Positions 60,304 to 64,000 of a stretch of 64,000 bases of DNA are shown in pieces. Under the pieces are notes generated by a model, which saw only the letters and a list, made by a program, of their open reading frames with translations, searched no databases and was not told the origin of the DNA. How positions within the stretch are numbered: the stretch's first letter is position 1; each line of letters opens with the position of its first letter. A program made the translations under genes and the position numbers. The DNA comes from Alcaligenaceae bacterium (GTDB lineage Bacteria; Pseudomonadota; Gammaproteobacteria; Burkholderiales; Burkholderiaceae_B), in the NCBI GenBank assembly GCA_013416455.1, contig JACCES010000007.1:1-64000 (forward strand), in the 5' to 3' direction.

Positions 60304-61041
60304 TCAATCTTCAACGGGACGCGCAAAAACACGGGCCGGCGCGCCATCGGATTCAACAATATTGAGTGCCGCGAATACGAACTCCACACGCTGGTTGTTC
60401 AATGCCGACAATCCCGTGAGGTTTTCGCTCACCAGAACCCCGTGGCCAAGCAGAATATGGTGAACCGGCCAGTTGAAATCAGGCGGCCGGCGGCCAATGG
60501 GAAGATCGGGAGTGGGTATATCGAAGGCGGCCAGCTTTACCTTGTGGTCGACCAGCCATTGCGCGGCTTGCGTGCACAGGTGCGGATGATCGTGATATTG
60601 TTCCGACCGGGCATGGCGAGACCAGCCGGTATTTATGGCGACGATGTCTCCCGGCCGGATCAGGCCGGCATGGGCTTCCAGGTCCGCCGCGGTGATCAGT
60701 TCGTTCTCGTCTTTCTCGATGCTGAGTACGACGCCGGTTCCACAGAGGCGGTCAGGGGGGATTTCATGAAATGCCGGGCCATCGCTGAAGAAATGGCGGG
60801 GGGCGTCGACATGGGTGCCGATATGCACCACCATTCCCATTTCTGTTACATTCAACGGGTCTTCCGGCAGGCTGCGAATCTTGCGGAACAGGGGAACGGG
60901 AAACACCTCCGCGCGGGGCACATCGGTATCCAGAGGATGAGTCAAATCCCTCCATGGCCCGTGAGCAAGTATTCTGGCGGATTCAGGCAAGGGGCTCCAG
61001 CCTTTCCAGCCCAGATTCTGTTGATGATTTCCGTCGCACAT
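60304..61041 (-). CDS. Cyclase family protein (kynurenine formamidase-like fold)
   Basis: 245 residues from ATG 61041 (ATG 61059 or 61077 also possible; none has a good ribosome site). The metal-binding motif HIGTHVDAPRHF (about 74-85) is the HxGTHxDxPxHF signature, followed by VVLSIEKDENELITAADLEA and IPTPDLPIGRRPPDFNWPVH with the conserved H-x-x-L. Family members hydrolyse amides, such as formylkynurenine or isatin, or act on small ring compounds. First gene of the three-gene minus operon, divergent from a LysR regulator. Confidence 0.87.
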   Translation of the reverse strand: MCDGNHQQNLGWKGWSPLPESARILAHGPWRDLTHPLDTDVPRAEVFPVPLFRKIRSLPEDPLNVTEMGMVVHIGTHVDAPRHFFSDGPAFHEIPPDRLCGTGVVLSIEKDENELITAADLEAHAGLIRPGDIVAINTGWSRHARSEQYHDHPHLCTQAAQWLVDHKVKLAAFDIPTPDLPIGRRPPDFNWPVHHILLGHGVLVSENLTGLSALNNQRVEFVFAALNIVESDGAPARVFARPVED

Positions 61042-61208
61042 AAGCCGTGATCCGTGCATGAGCAGCGATAAACACAAAAATGCGCCGCTTGAATTCGGGG
61101 CGGTTATTCCGCTGAAGCAGCGCTTCCTATTTTGCTTCAGTGTTCCGGAAGGGACAATTCATAATTCCTGGACATAAGGTTCAGCGTAGTCAAAGAAGAG
61201 AAATAAAC

Positions 61209-62099
61209 ATGCTTCCTGATCTGACATCGCTCGCCCTGTTGCGCCACGCGGTGGCAAGTCGCAGCTTGTCCAAATCGGCGGAACGTATGCACATTACGTT
61301 ATCCGCCGCAAGCCGGCGCATATCGCTGCTCGAGCATCAGTTCGGCGTGGAATTCTTTGAAAGGCCGCCGGGCGGCGGCATCGAGCCGACCCCGGCGGGC
61401 GTGATGGTGGCCAAGGGCGTCGAACGGATTCTTCAAGAGGTCTATCGTCTGGAACAGGATCTTGCCGAATATGTGGGCGGGGTCAGGGGCGTGGTGCGGT
61501 TGTTCGTCAATACAACGGCAATGGCGCAAGGCCTGCCGATGAGGCTGGCGCAATTTTCAGCCGGGCGGCCCCAGCTCAAGGTCGAGGTCATGGAACGGCG
61601 CAGCGCCGATATTCCGTCATTCATCCGGGAAGGGGCCGGCGATATAGGGATCGTCATGGAAGGCGCCGGCATGGAAGGTCTTTCCGTATATGACTATCAG
61701 GTCGACCATTTATGTGTCGTGGTTCCGCTTGGCCATCCCCTGAAGGCGAATCGTGTCTCTTTCGAAGAGCTGCTGGACTACGATTTCGTCGGGCTGGATA
61801 CCAACGCGTTGCAGACGGAGCGCATGCACTCCGCGGCAACCGTGCACGGAAAGACTTTGCGGCTGCGGGTCCAGACCCAAAGTTTCGAAGCCTTGTGCAG
61901 AATGGTCGAAGCCAATATGGGTATCGGCATGCTTTCGAGCGCCGCGGCAAGGACATTCATTCCACGCCTCAGGATCAGAATGGTGGAGGTCACCGATTCC
62001 TGGGTGGAACGAAAGATCTTTGTCTGCACCCGGGCATCGGAACTCGACGGTCCGTCGCAAGAGCTGCTGACCTTTCTCCTGAAGGAACAGGGCGGTTGA
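61209..62099 (+). CDS. LysR family transcriptional regulator
   Basis: 296 residues from ATG 61209; an upstream frame to 61140 is not needed for the domain. The helix-turn-helix (about 5-62) has LALLRHAVASRSLSKSAERM and LSAASRRISLLEHQFGVEFF. The effector domain follows, with VNTTAMAQGLPMRLAQFSAG. It lies between the divergent cyclase operon (167-base gap) and the TRAP genes downstream on its own strand, and may control either or both. Confidence 0.92.
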   Translation: MLPDLTSLALLRHAVASRSLSKSAERMHITLSAASRRISLLEHQFGVEFFERPPGGGIEPTPAGVMVAKGVERILQEVYRLEQDLAEYVGGVRGVVRLFVNTTAMAQGLPMRLAQFSAGRPQLKVEVMERRSADIPSFIREGAGDIGIVMEGAGMEGLSVYDYQVDHLCVVVPLGHPLKANRVSFEELLDYDFVGLDTNALQTERMHSAATVHGKTLRLRVQTQSFEALCRMVEANMGIGMLSSAAARTFIPRLRIRMVEVTDSWVERKIFVCTRASELDGPSQELLTFLLKEQGG

Positions 62100-62299
62100 T
62101 ATTTGGTAAACGGCGGTTGACGAATTCGCATTTGCCGGTCTTCCGTTGCGGGGATAAATTGATACCGCTTGTCAGTGCCATGGTCGACGGATAAAGATCC
62201 ATACGCCCGGCTTTCCCCTTTTTCATGCAATCCCGCTGATGACGGCATCAGCGGACGGCGCCGCCGTGCCCGCGAAAAATATAATGTAGAGGAGAACTC

Positions 62300-63304
62300 A
62301 TGAAGATCTTCGCGTCCCTGTTGTTTTCATTTTCCATGCTTGCGGTGTCCCAGACGGCCGGTGCCCAGGAGTTCAGGTTCCGTTTTTCCGCCGACTCTCC
62401 AACGACGAACATCAAGGTCCAGGCCTTCCAGAAGTGGGCCGACCTGGTTGCGGAAAAATCCGATGGCCGTGTTTCGATCCGGATTTTTCCGGGGGCGCAG
62501 TTGTACAACGATGTGAATGTGATTCCGGCCGTTGGCTCGGGCACGGTGGATATGGGCGCGCCGCCAAGCAGCTTGTTGACCTCGGTGGTGCCGGAAGCGG
62601 CGGTGTTTGAACTGCCTTCCCTGTGGGGAATCAGTTATGAACAGTATCGCCGCATGGTGGAGGGCGATTTCGGCAAAAGCCTGGAAAAGAAGTTCGAGGA
62701 AAGGCTGGGCGTGAAAGTCCTGGGGTATTACAACATGGGCGCGTGGGTGTGGGGCACCAACAAGAAATCCGAGTTGATCGCCGCCCCCGGTGATTTCAAG
62801 AACAAGAAAATGAGAGTGGTCGGCAACCCTCTCGTCGAGCAGACGCTCAACGCCCTCGGCAGCCAGCCCGTTCAGATGGCCTGGCCGGAGGTGCCGACGG
62901 CCCTGCTGCAGGGGGTCATCGATGGGCTGGAAACCACGATGTCGGGTCTCGATTCCGTAAAAGGCTGGGACTTGATCGGCAACCTTACGTATTCCAACCA
63001 CAAATACACGCCCTACATGGTCATCATGAACATGAGGGCATGGAAGAAGCTGCCGGCCGACATGCAGGCGGTGATGATCGAAGCGCTGCAAGAGTCGGTT
63101 CAATGGCAGGACAGTGAGCTGGAAAAAATCAATCAGGCCGCCATTCAGACCTTCAAGGAAAAGAACGTGAACGTCAAGGTGCTTGAAGCTTCAGAGCTGC
63201 GGGAATTCTCGGGCGCGGCCGCGTCGGCCGAAGCGGCATTCGTCAAGGCCAGGAATCTGGAAGACGCCGCCCGGCTGGCGCGGGAAAGCAGCGGCCTGGA
63301 ATGA
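62300..63304 (+). CDS. dctP: TRAP transporter substrate-binding protein, DctP family
   Basis: 334 residues with AGGAGA 5 bases before the ATG. Signal peptide KIFASLLFSFSMLAVSQTAG, cut after AQE or GAQ. DctP motifs: FQKWADLVAEKSDGRVSIRI (about 43-62), then MRVVGNPLVEQTLNALGSQP (about 174-193, with the carboxylate-binding Arg) and MAWPEVPTALLQGVIDGLE (about 194-212). It delivers an organic acid to the DctQM permease. The gap 62100-62299 holds its promoter; I see no gene there. Confidence 0.93.
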   Translation: MKIFASLLFSFSMLAVSQTAGAQEFRFRFSADSPTTNIKVQAFQKWADLVAEKSDGRVSIRIFPGAQLYNDVNVIPAVGSGTVDMGAPPSSLLTSVVPEAAVFELPSLWGISYEQYRRMVEGDFGKSLEKKFEERLGVKVLGYYNMGAWVWGTNKKSELIAAPGDFKNKKMRVVGNPLVEQTLNALGSQPVQMAWPEVPTALLQGVIDGLETTMSGLDSVKGWDLIGNLTYSNHKYTPYMVIMNMRAWKKLPADMQAVMIEALQESVQWQDSELEKINQAAIQTFKEKNVNVKVLEASELREFSGAAASAEAAFVKARNLEDAARLARESSGLE

Positions 63305-63411
63305 AGCCCGGCCATTCGGGCTGATCAAATGTTTCGACAAGCCGGCCATGGCGGACGCGAACAGCATCGCACGTCGTGGCCGCTTTTGTGCCGCCTGTGC
63401 GGGAGCGGGTT

Positions 63412-63900
63412 GTGACTCACAGAAATATCAAAAAAATCAACGATTTGGCGGTTATCGCCCTGGGCGTCGTGGCGCTGGCGGCGACGATCCTGGGCGCGGC
63501 GGCGGTGTTCGCCCGGTATGTGCTGTCGGCTTCCGTTACCGCGTCGGACGAGATCGTCACCTATCTGATCGTCTGGGGAATGCTGATTTCCTTTGGGGTG
63601 GCCGAGCTTTCCAACCAGCATCTGAGGGCCACGATCCTGCTTGACAAAATGTCGGCGGCACACCAGGGGCGGCTGCTTCTGTTTTCCAGGATTCTGGGGA
63701 TACTGTTCGCGGCGGCGCTGGTCTATTTTGGCGTGGAAGTCGCGTGGCAACGCTATTTGTTCAATGAAGTGTCGCCGACCCTGCTGCAGTTTCCGCAGTG
63801 GGTTTCACGGGCGGCCGTGCCTGTGGGTTTTCTGTTCGTGCTCGCCGGTCTGCTGCTCAATCTGGCGGACCGGCGGCAAGCCGGGGGCGATCGTGATTGA
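63412..63900 (+). CDS. dctQ: TRAP transporter small permease, DctQ family
   Basis: 162 residues from GTG 63412, with GGGAG 8 bases upstream; an earlier GTG at 63376 has no ribosome site. Four membrane helices in the usual DctQ spacing (about 12-33, 45-65, 85-105, 125-150), with the conserved SASVTASDEIVTYLIVWGML segment. It bridges the DctP receptor and the DctM channel. Its stop overlaps the dctM start by 8 bases. Confidence 0.88.
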   Translation: MTHRNIKKINDLAVIALGVVALAATILGAAAVFARYVLSASVTASDEIVTYLIVWGMLISFGVAELSNQHLRATILLDKMSAAHQGRLLLFSRILGILFAAALVYFGVEVAWQRYLFNEVSPTLLQFPQWVSRAAVPVGFLFVLAGLLLNLADRRQAGGDRD

Positions 63901-64000
63901 ATACCTGCCCATTGCCGTACTGGTTGTCCTGCTTGCAATCGGGGCGCCCATTTATCTGTCCTTGGGATTCAGTGCCGTTCTGGGTTTCCATATCGCCGAT
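63893..64000 (+). CDS. dctM: TRAP transporter large permease, DctM family (partial, runs off window)
   Basis: Starts at GTG 63893 inside the dctQ end. The 36 visible residues form a hydrophobic helix and the next turn (IEYLPIAVLVVLLAIGAPIY, then LSLGFSAVLGF), typical of the DctM N terminus. The remaining roughly 390 residues lie beyond base 64000. Confidence 0.85.
   Translation, partial: MIEYLPIAVLVVLLAIGAPIYLSLGFSAVLGFHIAD

Noticed and set aside
1-64000. CRISPR array or replication origin
   Set aside because: No set of regularly spaced short repeats and no DnaA-box cluster or plasmid replication gene was seen.

Overview
The window looks like chromosomal DNA from a GC-rich betaproteobacterium, most likely the Alcaligenaceae (Bordetella/Achromobacter/Pusillimonas group). 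The main reasons are two intact Bug/TctC-type periplasmic receptors plus a receptor fragment, an LpxO, an AcoD/ExaC-type aldehyde dehydrogenase and many LysR/Lrp-controlled catabolic units. No species can be named from sequence reading alone.

Layout. 1-10.1 kb is a surface-protein region scarred by mobile DNA: an IS630 transposase tail, a DUF6447 protein, a SapC-family protein and a 939-residue S-layer-like protein (all minus), a tyrosine integrase, and then two secreted proteins (plus) built from about 42-residue YLxxNPDV repeats. 10.5-21 kb is housekeeping/catabolic: a YbiO-like mechanosensitive channel, a stand-alone pyruvate-dehydrogenase-type E1 with a divergent Lrp regulator, a fungal-type cytosine deaminase, a hydrolase and an aldehyde dehydrogenase. 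At 21.1 kb a tRNA-Gly carries a small island bounded by repeats of the tRNA 3' end. It holds an integrase stump, an AbiE-type toxin-antitoxin pair with a frameshifted toxin, a cut Phd antitoxin and an intact VapBC pair.

25.4-35 kb is a six-gene catabolic/uptake operon (permease, ATPase, substrate-binding protein, hydantoinase B and A subunits, Bug receptor) with a divergent LysR gene. 35-40 kb holds small enzymes (DUF72, GFA, a monooxygenase, an RraA-like aldolase, LpxO) and decayed fragments. 40.1-56.2 kb is a surface-glycan locus. On the minus strand is a seven-gene operon with a complete DprE1/DprE2/UbiA set, the enzymes that make polyprenyl-phosphate-D-arabinose in mycobacteria, plus an epimerase, a UGM-like flavoenzyme, a GtrA flippase and a GT-C-like membrane protein. 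Divergent to it is an ABC-type polysaccharide exporter (Wzm/Wzt) with two glycosyltransferases, and convergent to those a WsaF/GH99-like glycosyltransferase. 56-64 kb has gene debris, CBS-domain sequences and a carboxylate-catabolism unit (Bug receptor, hydroxyisobutyrate-dehydrogenase-like enzyme, cyclase, LysR, TRAP transporter running off the end).

How it fits together. The most notable theme is the cell surface: an S-layer-like protein with SapC, repeat-rich secreted proteins, and a glycan locus whose GH99-like transferase carries the same YLxxNPDV repeat as the secreted proteins. I infer, without proof, that the polyprenyl-phospho-D-arabinose module decorates the glycan exported by Wzm/Wzt. 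Scattered through the window are palindromic repeat elements; two 266-bp copies have stems that differ in sequence but stay paired, as expected for selected secondary structure.
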